From Anderseniella sp. Alg231-50 (lineage in GTDB: Bacteria > Pseudomonadota > Alphaproteobacteria > Rhizobiales > Aestuariivirgaceae), in assembly GCF_900149695.1 (NCBI RefSeq), contig NZ_LT703004.1:558001-622000 (forward strand): 64,000 nucleotides of DNA, in the 5' to 3' direction. The notes under the pieces are model-generated. The model was given only the letters and a program-made list of their open reading frames with translations, ran no database searches and was not told the DNA's origin. Each line of letters opens with the position of its first letter. The first letter of the stretch is position 1. Shown here piece by piece: positions 43,341 to 52,500 of the stretch. Made by a program: the position numbers and the translations under genes.

Positions 43341-44480
43341 TCATTCAAGCTCGGCCCCAAGCGCTTCCATGACCATGGACTGGAAGTGATGAACGGCATG
43401 CTCGCTCAGTTCCGTCTTGCCGTGGTCGACGATGAAACGGCCTTGGTTGTAGCCTCTTGAATTCAGGCCGCGCTGCACGCTTTCGCACAAGCCGATGTCT
43501 TCCGGCTGCAGGACATTCTTCTGGTAGTCGGCAGCCTCCTTCAATTGCGGCGTCAGGACGCCACCCGGCGTAAACCAGTCCTGGTACTCAATGGTTCTCG
43601 CCGGATCCTTCGGATTCATCTGCAGGACCGACAGGTTGGCTTCGCCCGGGTAAATCCAGATGGTGAAGTTCGGCCAGACAAAGAAGCCCGCATAGCCGAA
43701 GTCAACCTCACCCGGCTCGAAGGAATAGGCATTGCTGGTCGTGGTGCGCGGTGCCGCGGCGCACTGGGACGAGTACCGTTTGTGGGTAATCGTGCGGTAC
43801 GAATTCATGTCGACGAGATCGACGAAATCCTTGTGCGCCGGCGCACAGTGGTAACACTCCAGAAAATTGTCGACCAGGATCTTCCAGTTCGACGCCACAT
43901 CAAAAGTGTCGCGCTGCGCGAAGGCCAAAGTGTCGACCGACGGCATGTAGTGGCGAATCTCGTCTTCCAGGCCCTTGAACTGCTGGGCAAAGGAAACCGC
44001 GTCAGGGTCCAGGTTGACCATGATCATGCCGCAGAAAACCTCCAGCCGGACCTGTTTCAGCGCAAAGTCGCACTTGTTGAACCCGGCGACATTCTCCGAG
44101 TTGCGGGCGCTGACGAGGTTACCCTCAAAGTCAAATGCCCAGGCGTGATAGGGGCATGTGATGACGTTCTTCTTGCCGGTTCCGTGCACAAGTTCATGGC
44201 CGCGGTGGGCACATACATTGTAGAAAGCGCGCAATTCACCGTCGCGTCCGCGAGCCACGAAAATGTTCTGTTCATGGATGGCGGTGGTAAAGTAGCTGCC
44301 CTGCCCGGTAACCTGCGATGCGTGCCCGGCATAGTGCCATGTCCGGTAAAAGATCGCTTCCTTTTCAAGCTCATAGGTTTCCGTACTGGTGTAAAATCGC
44401 GCAGGCATGGTGAACGACGCAGCCGGATCTGCCCGGAAGGGAGCGTCGTTTTTTCGCTTTTCAAGTACCGAAGACTGCAT
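43341..44480 (-). CDS. Rieske-type oxygenase, betaine/carnitine-monooxygenase-like
   Basis: The 379-residue protein has a Rieske centre (CAHRGHE and CPYHAW, about residues 90-115) and a mononuclear iron site (NFLECYHCAPAHKDF). The pattern resembles oxygenases that demethylate or cleave quaternary amines, such as glycine betaine (GbcA) and carnitine (CntA). The ATG at 44480 is seven bases after GAGGAG. It is divergent from a GcvA-like LysR gene. No reductase component is adjacent. Confidence 0.8.
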   Translation of the reverse strand: MQSSVLEKRKNDAPFRADPAASFTMPARFYTSTETYELEKEAIFYRTWHYAGHASQVTGQGSYFTTAIHEQNIFVARGRDGELRAFYNVCAHRGHELVHGTGKKNVITCPYHAWAFDFEGNLVSARNSENVAGFNKCDFALKQVRLEVFCGMIMVNLDPDAVSFAQQFKGLEDEIRHYMPSVDTLAFAQRDTFDVASNWKILVDNFLECYHCAPAHKDFVDLVDMNSYRTITHKRYSSQCAAAPRTTTSNAYSFEPGEVDFGYAGFFVWPNFTIWIYPGEANLSVLQMNPKDPARTIEYQDWFTPGGVLTPQLKEAADYQKNVLQPEDIGLCESVQRGLNSRGYNQGRFIVDHGKTELSEHAVHHFQSMVMEALGAELE

Positions 44481-44586
44481 GTTCACGCTCCTCGCAAGTG
44501 AGTTGACAATTCACGTTACAAAAGTTGCACTAATCCAAAAATACCTGCAAAACATCATTTCTTTGGCATTTGAGAAAGTAACGCTA

Positions 44587-45528
44587 ATGCAAAATGTCAG
44601 AAGGAAACTTCCGCACCTTGACCCCCTGATCGCGTTCGAGGCGGCTGCGCGGCTGTCCAGCTTTACGCTGGCGGCCCGGGAACTGAATGTAACCGCCCCG
44701 GCGGTGAGCCAGCAGATCAAGGGCCTGGAGACCGGTCTGGGGATTTCGTTGTTCCGGCGCGGTCACCGTTCCGTTCAACTGACGGATCGCGGCAGGCTGT
44801 TTCAAAACAGCGTCTCGATTGCCCTGACACACCTGGCCAATGCCGCCGACGAAGCCTGTATCGACGACGGTATTCAGCAACTGCAGATCGTCACCGACAC
44901 ATCCATTGCAAGCATGTGGCTGATGCCAAGACTGCGCCAGTTTGAACAGCACCATCCGGATTGCACCTTCCGGCTAACCACGACCGACGTGCAGACAGAC
45001 CTGCTCAACGGCGATTTTCAGATCGCTATCCTCCATGGCCAGGGAAACTGGGTCGGCTACGAGTCCCGGCTGCTTTTCGAAGAAGAGGTTTTTCCGGTGT
45101 GCAGTCCCGGCCACCTCGACCGGCTTCCGGCAAGGCTGAGGCTTGAAGACATTCCGTCCGCCGATCTTCTCGACCTTGAATACGAACAATGGCACTGGAT
45201 GAACTGGGCAATCTGGCTGACGGAAATCGGCCTTCCCCTGCCGGACACGCAGCGCAAAATGAAAACGAACAATTACCCGTTCGTCATAGACGCCGCGTGC
45301 AATGGTGCCGGACTGGCCCTGGGCTGGAAACATCTGGTGGATGACCATCTTGCCAGCGGTGCGCTGGTGCGGCCGTTTTCCGAAACGGTGAAGACACAAA
45401 ACGGATATTACATGGTGTGGCCGTTCAACACCGAAATGGCTCCTATAGCCGCTGCCTTCCACGACTGGATCCTGGCAGAATTCGGCACTGAGAATACCGT
45501 CCCGCGATCGCACCGGTTCCAACCATAG
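44587..45528 (+). CDS. LysR-family regulator, GcvA-like
   Basis: The 313-residue protein has an N-terminal HTH (LPHLDPLIAFEAAARLSSFTLAAREL region) typical of GcvA-like LysR proteins and an effector domain (TDTSIASMWLMPRLRQF). The ATG at 44587 is used; an open extension upstream would overlap the Rieske gene. TTGACA at 44503-44508 is a possible -35 box. It probably controls the divergent oxygenase gene. Confidence 0.85.
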   Translation: MQNVRRKLPHLDPLIAFEAAARLSSFTLAARELNVTAPAVSQQIKGLETGLGISLFRRGHRSVQLTDRGRLFQNSVSIALTHLANAADEACIDDGIQQLQIVTDTSIASMWLMPRLRQFEQHHPDCTFRLTTTDVQTDLLNGDFQIAILHGQGNWVGYESRLLFEEEVFPVCSPGHLDRLPARLRLEDIPSADLLDLEYEQWHWMNWAIWLTEIGLPLPDTQRKMKTNNYPFVIDAACNGAGLALGWKHLVDDHLASGALVRPFSETVKTQNGYYMVWPFNTEMAPIAAAFHDWILAEFGTENTVPRSHRFQP

Positions 45529-45743
45529 CTGGAAAAACCTGACCGCCCATGCTACCAACAGACGTCAACATGGAGGTTTTATGTCCCGGTAAGGTGGGGA
45601 GGCGAGATGGTCTCCCGATGCAAAACTCAGACAGCAATCAACATTTGCCGATACCGGCAGATGCCCTGTCCGTTTGCCACTTCAGAAGCAGCTGACACCA
45701 TGCCCGGGCCCGGCCCGCGGCCGGAACATGAAAGTTCGTAGCA

Positions 45744-46820
45744 ATGACACGGGATTACTCACAATTCCTCAAGCCCACCGCGAAAGCCGGCGGCGCACCA
45801 CGTACACTCTCAACACTGGAAGCCCTTGGCTGGCAGGCGTTTTTCGCCCAGCAGACCAGCGTCGACGAGATGGCCGAAACGCCACCTGCCCGCGTCATCG
45901 AGGTGCACCGCAATGGCCTTCATGCGATGGGCGACGAAGTGGATACGGTCATTCCCCCCGGGCCCGATGCCACGGTGGGAGACTGGCTGCTGCTCGACAA
46001 AGCCCATCCAGCTTCAAGCCGCGTTCTGGAGCGCAAGAGCCTGATCAAGCGCCGCGCCGCCGGGCACGACCGCCAGACCCAGCTGATCGCTGCCAATATC
46101 GACACGGCGTTCATCGTGTCTTCCTGCAATCAGGACTTTAACGTGGCGCGGCTTGAACGCTATATCGCCCTGGCCTTTGAGGCTGATGTGGCACCTGTTA
46201 TCGTCCTGACCAAGACCGATTTGTGCGAGACACCGGATCAGTATGTGGCACAGGCAAGCGCAATCTCCAGCCTGGTCCCGGTCGTGGTCCTCGATGCCCG
46301 CGGCGACGAGCCAAGGTCGAAACTGGCGGACTGGTGCAAGCCGGGCCAGACGCTTGCATTCCTGGGATCATCCGGCGTGGGCAAGTCGACACTGATCAAC
46401 GCGCTGTCCGGCACCCAGTCCATCGAAACCCAGGCCATCCGCGAAGACGATGCCAAGGGCCGCCACACCACGACAAGCCGCCAGCTTCACATCCTGTCGG
46501 ATGGCTGCGCGGTTCTGGACACACCCGGCATGCGGGAGCTTCAACTGACCGATGCAGAAACCGGGGTGGCTGATGTCTTTTCCGATCTGCATGCGCTTTC
46601 AACACAGTGCCGGTTCAACGACTGTCAGCATGAGACAGAACCGGGATGCGCTGTTCTTGCCGCCATCGAAGCCGGAGATGTCGACAGTGAACGGCTGGCG
46701 CGCTGGCAGAAACTTGTTGCCGAAGACCGGCACAATTCAGCCAGCCTTGCCCAGAGAAAGTCCAAGGACAAAGCGCTCGGGAAACTCGTCCGTCAGGTCC
46801 AGAAGCTGAAAAAGAAGTGA
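45744..46820 (+). CDS. rsgA: Ribosome small-subunit-dependent GTPase RsgA
   Basis: The 358-residue protein has an OB fold (about residues 30-95), then the circularly permuted GTPase motifs in order G4 (LTKTD), G1 (GSSGVGKST) and G3 (DTPGM), and a C-terminal zinc cluster with CRFNDCQHETEPGC. This permuted order is diagnostic of RsgA, which assists late 30S maturation. It stands alone between unrelated genes. Confidence 0.95.
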   Translation: MTRDYSQFLKPTAKAGGAPRTLSTLEALGWQAFFAQQTSVDEMAETPPARVIEVHRNGLHAMGDEVDTVIPPGPDATVGDWLLLDKAHPASSRVLERKSLIKRRAAGHDRQTQLIAANIDTAFIVSSCNQDFNVARLERYIALAFEADVAPVIVLTKTDLCETPDQYVAQASAISSLVPVVVLDARGDEPRSKLADWCKPGQTLAFLGSSGVGKSTLINALSGTQSIETQAIREDDAKGRHTTTSRQLHILSDGCAVLDTPGMRELQLTDAETGVADVFSDLHALSTQCRFNDCQHETEPGCAVLAAIEAGDVDSERLARWQKLVAEDRHNSASLAQRKSKDKALGKLVRQVQKLKKK

Positions 46821-46876
46821 CTAACAGGTGCATTCGCATACTGTCGGTTACAGCCCGCACTGGCGCGGGGTTACAG

Positions 46877-47365
46877 TCAGCTATCGAAAAGCTGCAACTC
46901 GGCCTCGATCTCCATGGCAAAGTTCATCGGTAGACCGGCAACACCGATTGCCGACCGGGCATGGCGCCCGATTTCCGGCCCGAAGACCTCGATGATCAGG
47001 TCGCTGAACCCGTTGATCACAACATGCTGCAGGTCATAACCGGGCGCCGAATTGACCATGCCGAAAACGCGCAGCCAGCCTGCGACCCGGGAAAGTTCAC
47101 CGATCTCGGCTTTCAGGTTTGCCAGTACCGACAACGCGATATCACGTGCCGCAAGCTGCGCATCCTCGGTGGTCAGCTGTTCACCCACCTGGCCATAGGG
47201 ACCGGCAATCGTGCCGTCCGGCGCCTGTTTCGGGTGACCGGAAATGAACACCCGGTCACCACGCACATTCACGAAGGTAAAGGGCAAATGCAGTGTTGCC
47301 GGCAGCTTGATCGGCGCCGGCAATTCAAGCCCGAGTTCGGACAGCCTTTGTTCTGGTGTTGGCAT
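46877..47365 (-). CDS. RidA/YjgF-family protein
   Basis: The 162-residue protein has the chorismate-mutase-like RidA fold: FVNVRGDRVFISGHPKQAPDG, LSVLANLKAEIGEL and the C-terminal RSAIGVAGLPMNFAMEIEAEL. The Arg in HARSAIG corresponds to the catalytic Arg of deaminases that clear reactive enamines. The start at 47365 fits the family; GTCCAAG-type context is weak. It converges with rsgA. Confidence 0.85.
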   Translation of the reverse strand: MPTPEQRLSELGLELPAPIKLPATLHLPFTFVNVRGDRVFISGHPKQAPDGTIAGPYGQVGEQLTTEDAQLAARDIALSVLANLKAEIGELSRVAGWLRVFGMVNSAPGYDLQHVVINGFSDLIIEVFGPEIGRHARSAIGVAGLPMNFAMEIEAELQLFDS

Positions 47366-47434
47366 CTTGGACTTTCTTTCTTGCTCGACAGAAGGTTTTC
47401 GCACAGTTTAACGCACGCTGCATAACAGGAGAAT

Positions 47435-47623
47435 TCATCTCCACTGCGAGCACGCTTCCTGACGCTTGTCTTTATCCTGAATATAGCGTCCGGAGGTGGG
47501 ATCATCACACAAATCGATGTGCTTGTTGATTGCGAAAGCCAGATACACAAACGCCGCTGCCAATCCGAACAGCACGAGAAATACCGCGCCCGACGCAAAC
47601 AAGACTGCTTTCTTCCGTGGCAT
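47435..47623 (-). CDS. Small single-helix membrane protein
   Basis: The 62-residue protein has a basic N-terminus (MPRKK), one hydrophobic helix (about residues 7-32) and a polar C-terminus with two Cys. Topology would be N-in, C-out, and the Cys could form a disulfide in the periplasm. No family recognised; coding status is likely but not certain. Confidence 0.45.
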   Translation of the reverse strand: MPRKKAVLFASGAVFLVLFGLAAAFVYLAFAINKHIDLCDDPTSGRYIQDKDKRQEACSQWR

Positions 47624-47662
47624 GTTACATTGACCTTGAAACCCGTGGCATAAAACAGTTCG

Positions 47663-47881
47663 TCAATCCAATCCAAGGACAGTTCTAATACCTCCTGGAC
47701 CTGACACCTGGTGGGCATTTGATCCGCAAGCCAAAGCGGTATCGACAATATCCTGCCTATCGTCGAAGTATGTAATTGCCGCAGCCGACGTATCGAGATC
47801 CTCGATCACATGTTCGAAAATTATCGGCTCCGGCAAATATCTGGCAATTCGAAAGCGCTCGCCCGTTGTTTTGCAGCACAG
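47663..47881 (-). pseudogene. Decayed C-terminal fragment of a HAD-type phosphatase
   Basis: A frame open from about 47881 to the stop at 47663-47665 reads IIFEHVIEDLD followed by AAAITYFDDRQDIVDTA and NAHQVSGPGGIRTVLGL. This equals the last third of HAD hydrolases: helix with IFEHVL, then the motif-IV strand with FDD, then the end of the Rossmann core. The catalytic DxDxT region, a start codon and all upstream sequence are missing (an in-frame stop lies at 47882-47884). It is therefore a relic. The rest of the gap 47624-48072 shows no gene. Confidence 0.6.
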
Positions 47882-48072
47882 TTATCTGCAACCCAACGGT
47901 ATGAATTTACGGTCTATATTGCCCATCAATAGTCATAGCACGGAGAGTTTAGCATATCCTTGCCGCTTGCCTGCCCTGCACAAGTTGCATCAAAGGCCAT
48001 CGCCAAGCTAACCGTCCCGGTTGGTGCCCCTTAAAGGCATGGGTCAGGGTGTTCGACGAACAGGCGCTTGCA

Positions 48073-48693
48073 TCAGCCGGTCCATTTGCTCTTCAACTGG
48101 CGGAATTGAGCAATATCCATGCGTTCGCCATTGGGCATCAGGTTGTCTTCGCGCAACACGGCTTCAAATTCAAAATTGGAGTTTTTCATTGACCAGAGAG
48201 CCTTGTAGTTGGATGCAAGGACCCGGGCCACGAATTTTTCGACCCCGCGTTTTTCGAAGAATTCCTTGACCACCAGGTCGGACAGCTCATTTGACGGCGG
48301 CTGACCGCGAAACTGCTTGTCTCCGATCGCAACAGACAACTGCGCAACCCGATGGGAAAGATTAACGTGGACTTGAAAAAAGCCGATGTGACGCTCGTCC
48401 GGCTTTGTGAACAGCCCGATTATGTACTTGCGCCGGTTGTCAAACTCTTCAACATAACCCCGAAGACTTTGTTGCGTGATGCCGCCGGCAGGCAGATTGA
48501 GGCCTGCAAGGACAACCGGGTCTTCAAACCAGGAAGCCATGGTGCGCCCGACATCAGACGAACGCAAGCTGCGCAGGATACGAGTCTCGGTTTCAAGCCT
48601 GACCGGCCTGCCCTGAGGTTTTTGGGCCGAAACGGGAAAGGTCCTGCCGGACGATCCGGGCCGCTTTGGTTGCTGAACCGGCATTCTTCCCAT
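48073..48693 (-). CDS. GNAT-family acyltransferase in ACP-P450 operon
   Basis: The 206-residue protein has the GNAT pattern of the RimJ/RimL group in the C-terminal 170 residues: TRILRSLRSSDV at the start and EKFVARVLASNYKALWSMKNSNFEFEAV near the end (split motif). The acyl-CoA loop is unusual: RGQPPSNEL replaces the expected RGxGxG/A. The donor may not be acetyl-CoA. It begins 15 bases after the P450 gene, last of a three-gene operon with an ACP. Confidence 0.7.
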   Translation of the reverse strand: MGRMPVQQPKRPGSSGRTFPVSAQKPQGRPVRLETETRILRSLRSSDVGRTMASWFEDPVVLAGLNLPAGGITQQSLRGYVEEFDNRRKYIIGLFTKPDERHIGFFQVHVNLSHRVAQLSVAIGDKQFRGQPPSNELSDLVVKEFFEKRGVEKFVARVLASNYKALWSMKNSNFEFEAVLREDNLMPNGERMDIAQFRQLKSKWTG

Positions 48694-48708
48694 ACGCCAT
48701 CTCCACTT

Positions 48709-49962
48709 CTACGACGGCTGCAGCTTTGACAGGGTGACGGGCACACCGTCCTCGCATGTCATGCTCAACTGCCAACTAAACCGTACTGCTTCATTTGGTG
48801 TGCGAACAAACTGAAAGTTGCGAATCAGACAGGCGAGGGCCACCGAAACTTCCGCCATTGCCATGCGTTGCCCGCCACACTTTCTGGGTCCACTTCCGAA
48901 CCGCATCAAGTTATCCAGATCACCTGGAGTATTTGTCAGGTCGTGCAATCTGATGCCCTTTCCGTTTGGCTTGACGGATTGACCATGCCCCATCCCCAGC
49001 AGCGAGACAATTACATGGTTGTCTTGCCGGATATCATGGTTTGCCAAACAAACATCCTTGTCCGGCGATCTTACCACCATGGGAACCGGAGGATAACAGC
49101 ACATGACCTCGCGCAGGAATGACGCCAGGCCGCCGTCTTTCAGCAGGGAACGGAAGTCCAGTTTACCATCAATCCAGTATTCATCCAGAACGGTTCGAAG
49201 CTCACTCTGCAGCAGCGGGTTATCGGCAAGCAGCAACATTGCCCAGGAAATCGTTGCAGCAGACGTTTCGCTACCCGCGCTCAGGAAAAACAGTACTTCC
49301 TGTTCAAGAGTTGCCGAGACTTCCGGTTTGGCGACTGCATCGCTTACCCGTTTGAAGAATTTGCTGTTCTGAGCAGCCTCCGGCAGGTTGGAAAACCTCT
49401 TCAGCCATTTCAAACGCAGATTTCCCAGGTCACGAAACTCCTCGGCTCCGTGTTTGCGGGCAAAGCTGCCGGAATAAGGCGTATTGCGCTTGATGTACTG
49501 CATGAACCGGGAAACGTCCCGGACCACGTCAGGCCCGAGTACAGAGAGGTCGATGTCAAAAATCAAATCAGACAAGACGCACGCAGTAATTTCTTCGACA
49601 ACCAGATGGTCGATCCTCGGCGCCTGTTCGTCTTGGGTACCGGCAAGCGTTTCGACGGCAGTACTGGTATGCCTGATGGCGGATTCACAGACACTGTTCA
49701 TGCTGATGTTGGCCAGAATTGGCTGGGAAGCACGCAACAGCACTTGCCATGGATAACCGTTTTCGGTGAGCCGGGAGTGACCGGAGATCTGGGTCACGTT
49801 ACTCATGTCCTTGGGAAAATCGTCGAGATTTTCCAGAATGCTTTTGGAAAGTGCGGCAGATTGCACCAAAAAAACACGTTCGTTGCCGAATTCCGTCCAG
49901 AAATCTTCGCCCGGCCGGTTCTGGGCGTGCTGAAACAGCAAGCTGCACAATTCACTTGTCAT
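48709..49962 (-). CDS. Cytochrome P450 with altered ExxR motif, ACP operon
   Basis: The 417-residue protein has the I-helix AGSETSAATISW (about 229-240) and the heme loop FGSGPRKCGGQRMA with Cys362. The K-helix ExxR motif is EVMC (Glu285, Cys288): the Arg is a Cys, one transition away. This Arg is almost always needed for fold and heme insertion, with rare exceptions. It lies 33 bases after the ACP gene, so a carrier-bound substrate is plausible. GC is lower than in most of the window. Confidence 0.85.
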   Translation of the reverse strand: MTSELCSLLFQHAQNRPGEDFWTEFGNERVFLVQSAALSKSILENLDDFPKDMSNVTQISGHSRLTENGYPWQVLLRASQPILANISMNSVCESAIRHTSTAVETLAGTQDEQAPRIDHLVVEEITACVLSDLIFDIDLSVLGPDVVRDVSRFMQYIKRNTPYSGSFARKHGAEEFRDLGNLRLKWLKRFSNLPEAAQNSKFFKRVSDAVAKPEVSATLEQEVLFFLSAGSETSAATISWAMLLLADNPLLQSELRTVLDEYWIDGKLDFRSLLKDGGLASFLREVMCCYPPVPMVVRSPDKDVCLANHDIRQDNHVIVSLLGMGHGQSVKPNGKGIRLHDLTNTPGDLDNLMRFGSGPRKCGGQRMAMAEVSVALACLIRNFQFVRTPNEAVRFSWQLSMTCEDGVPVTLSKLQPS

Positions 49963-49995
49963 TGAGTCAGCCTATCGCTTTGGACCGCAGGCAAG

Positions 49996-50235
49996 TCAAG
50001 GTTGCGTTTTGCCAGCAATGACCTTTGCGAGGTCGGCAACCGTTTGCAACTGCAGTACATCGTGAGGCTCTACCGGTTGACCGGTAGCTTCTTCCACTTC
50101 AAGCATGATTGTTTCAAAAGCCAGGCTGTCGATAGGCTTTATCTCGGCAATTACATCTTCAGCTTCAATATCGTCTGGATTGACGAACAAACATTTCGCC
50201 AAAATATTTTTTGCTTCGTCAACGCCTACAGACAT
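49996..50235 (-). CDS. Acyl carrier protein
   Basis: The 79-residue acidic protein is a four-helix carrier with the phosphopantetheine site IDSLAFE (Ser37). It has VNPDDIEAEDVI before and ATGQPVEPHDVL after, the normal ACP layout. The ATG at 50235 is chosen; six residues more are possible. It is not next to fatty-acid genes. It heads the ACP-P450-GNAT operon, so it likely holds the acyl or amino-acyl intermediate. Confidence 0.85.
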   Translation of the reverse strand: MSVGVDEAKNILAKCLFVNPDDIEAEDVIAEIKPIDSLAFETIMLEVEEATGQPVEPHDVLQLQTVADLAKVIAGKTQP

Positions 50236-50316
50236 ATTTACCTCGTCCCGCACCGTATCGAAGCCGCGACCACCTTGGTATCACATGTGAAGTCTAGATG
50301 TTGGAAACCATGATTG

Positions 50317-50928
50317 CTAGAAGTGGAATGCAAATCCACCACGAACTGTCGCAATTTCCCCGTCAGTACCCGGCGGCCCGAACGGGGTATCAAGATCGAA
50401 GCCCATATACAAGAACTCCAGTTTCACGCTCATGTTCTCTGTAACGAACTGTTCAACACCAGCGCCAACTGCATACCCCAGTTGCAGATCCACAGACGGG
50501 TTATCATCAGTTGGTGAGTAATCAGCCAGAGCCAGGCCGCCTGTCACGAACAGAAGTGTGTTTTCGTGAACAAAACCGATACGTGCACGCAGACTGCCAA
50601 AAGCGTCAAGTTCGTACGGGGCATCCTTCTTGCTGATTTCATCAAACGCGCCATTGTAGTCGCCTTCAATACCGGCCAGCCAATACTCGTTGATCATCTG
50701 GTTGAATCCGGCATAACCGCCTGCCGTGAACCCTTCACCAGAGTCCGGGCCTGTAAAAAGAAGTATGGTACCGTCCGGGAAGTTGATTTCCGAATTGTAA
50801 TAGCCGCCCTGTCCGCCGATATAAAAACCGTTCCACATGCTCGGTACATCGGCCATATCCGCATTGGCGGCTCCCGCAAATGCGCCGAGGGTCAACGCTG
50901 CCACCGTCGAACGTAGAATAAGTTTCAT
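50317..50928 (-). CDS. Outer-membrane beta-barrel protein, Omp25/OmpA-like
   Basis: The 203-residue protein has a signal peptide (residues 1-23, GAANAD) and the barrel start WNGFYIGGQGGY, ending with GGFAFHF, whose terminal Phe is the outer-membrane insertion signal. It has about eight strands like the small alphaproteobacterial Omp25/Omp31 barrels. The start at 50928 makes the signal peptide. It lies upstream of the ACP operon on the same strand but is probably separately expressed. Confidence 0.85.
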   Translation of the reverse strand: MKLILRSTVAALTLGAFAGAANADMADVPSMWNGFYIGGQGGYYNSEINFPDGTILLFTGPDSGEGFTAGGYAGFNQMINEYWLAGIEGDYNGAFDEISKKDAPYELDAFGSLRARIGFVHENTLLFVTGGLALADYSPTDDNPSVDLQLGYAVGAGVEQFVTENMSVKLEFLYMGFDLDTPFGPPGTDGEIATVRGGFAFHF

Positions 50929-51116
50929 TGCAATACCCCTAGGCCACACACTATTTATCAGTGCGCATACTAGTTAGGGAAAGCGGTATTTCAAGCACTA
51001 TGACAATTTCTGTGCCACAAAATTGGAAACTGTGACAAATAAGTCACAGTAACCCGCATCAATACCGCAATTCATGACGCAATGCGCATTTCCAGGAGCT
51101 GCCAACTCACGCCGCA

Positions 51117-52349
51117 TCAGGGGCTTCGGGGGTTTCCGCATTGCCCGACCGTTTGCGAATCAAAAGCCATCGGCAGGGTAAGCGGCCCGGTATTGCCGCT
51201 GTCCGGCAACCATTTCGGTTCACCGTCATAGACCGGGCTCTTCAGCCGTTGCGCCAGCAGTTTCAGTGCTTCGGTCATGTCGGCCCTGGCAATCTGTGAT
51301 CCGATACAGTGATGCCTGCCGCCGCCGAATCCGAAATGCGGCTTGCGATTTGCGGTGATGTCGAAACCGGGCGTGAAGTAATCAGGATCGCTCGCCGCCG
51401 CGCCTGAGAAAAGGTGAATGGTGGTGCCCCTGGCAATCGGTACACCCTTGAACTCGAAATCCTCTACAGCTTCGCGGGTCACCCATGTGGTGGTCGGGCG
51501 CAGGCGCATGACTTCTTCAACCGCGGAACGCGCAAGATCGGGATTGTCACCCAGCAACGCCCACTGATCGGGGTGTTCGATGAACATGGCCATGACCAGC
51601 CCGATCTGACTGCGTGTCGTATCAATGCCACCAAAGATCGACAGCACGATCATGTCATACAGCTCCTGGTCACTCAGGGCGTCCTTGTCCTCATTGGCGT
51701 TGATCAGGGCGCTGATGAAGTCGTCTCTCGGCTTGCACCGGCGGTCAGCAACTATCCGTTCCGCAATGGCAAAGAACCTGGTGGTCGCCGCATCGACCCG
51801 GGCTTCATCGCGGGCGTAGGTCACCCCCAGTGCAAGCCCCATGGTGACGGCAAGATCGGCGAATTCCTGCCACTGCTCGTGTGAAACTCCCACCAGTTCG
51901 CAAACCACACGGGTTGCATAGGGTCCGGCAAACCGGTCCATGAATTCACATTTGCCGTCTGCCTCAAAATCACGTATCAACTCGTCTGCAAGTTCCTGAA
52001 ACCTCGGGATCATTCCGGCCACCAGCCGTGGCGCGAACGCGGGCGCCCCGAGCTTGCGCAGCCTGGCATGGTCGGCGCCTTCCCGGTTCAACATCATGCG
52101 CTTCCACCATTGCGCCCACACCCCGCCTGCCTGATTGTGATCCGGCCAGCGGTATGATCCCTGCCGCAACAGCGGGTGATTGATCATCTGCTTCATTTCC
52201 TCATAGCGCAGCACAGCCAGACCGTAGGGCGTCCGCGCCCACCAGCTCGCCTCCCGGGCCCGCAGCACCGCTTCAGACCGGATGGAGAAGCCCGGATCGG
52301 ACGGATCAAGGAACGGCACATGCTCATCGCTATGGTGTGTTGCGGACAT
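51117..52349 (-). CDS. Cytochrome P450 (typical bacterial class I)
   Basis: The protein of about 410 residues has the I-helix FGGIDTTRSQIG, an intact ExxR (EEVMRLRP) and the heme loop FGFGGGRHHCIGSQIA. All landmark residues are normal, unlike the P450 at 48.7 kb. The start at 52349 is the most likely ATG, though an upstream alternative at 52391 exists. No ferredoxin or reductase gene is beside it. Substrate unknown. Confidence 0.85.
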   Translation of the reverse strand: MSATHHSDEHVPFLDPSDPGFSIRSEAVLRAREASWWARTPYGLAVLRYEEMKQMINHPLLRQGSYRWPDHNQAGGVWAQWWKRMMLNREGADHARLRKLGAPAFAPRLVAGMIPRFQELADELIRDFEADGKCEFMDRFAGPYATRVVCELVGVSHEQWQEFADLAVTMGLALGVTYARDEARVDAATTRFFAIAERIVADRRCKPRDDFISALINANEDKDALSDQELYDMIVLSIFGGIDTTRSQIGLVMAMFIEHPDQWALLGDNPDLARSAVEEVMRLRPTTTWVTREAVEDFEFKGVPIARGTTIHLFSGAAASDPDYFTPGFDITANRKPHFGFGGGRHHCIGSQIARADMTEALKLLAQRLKSPVYDGEPKWLPDSGNTGPLTLPMAFDSQTVGQCGNPRSP

Positions 52350-52500
52350 CACGCTTGCCTGTTCGGTACACTGGCCGGGCATGCCAAACACATCCGGCCA
52401 ACTGGGGAAATCCAGACTGCACTACATCGGCAACTGCATCAATCGAACAGGTTTCAATTCCAGGGTCCCCGGATACTGTTCAAGTCTGTTTTCCGCATTT

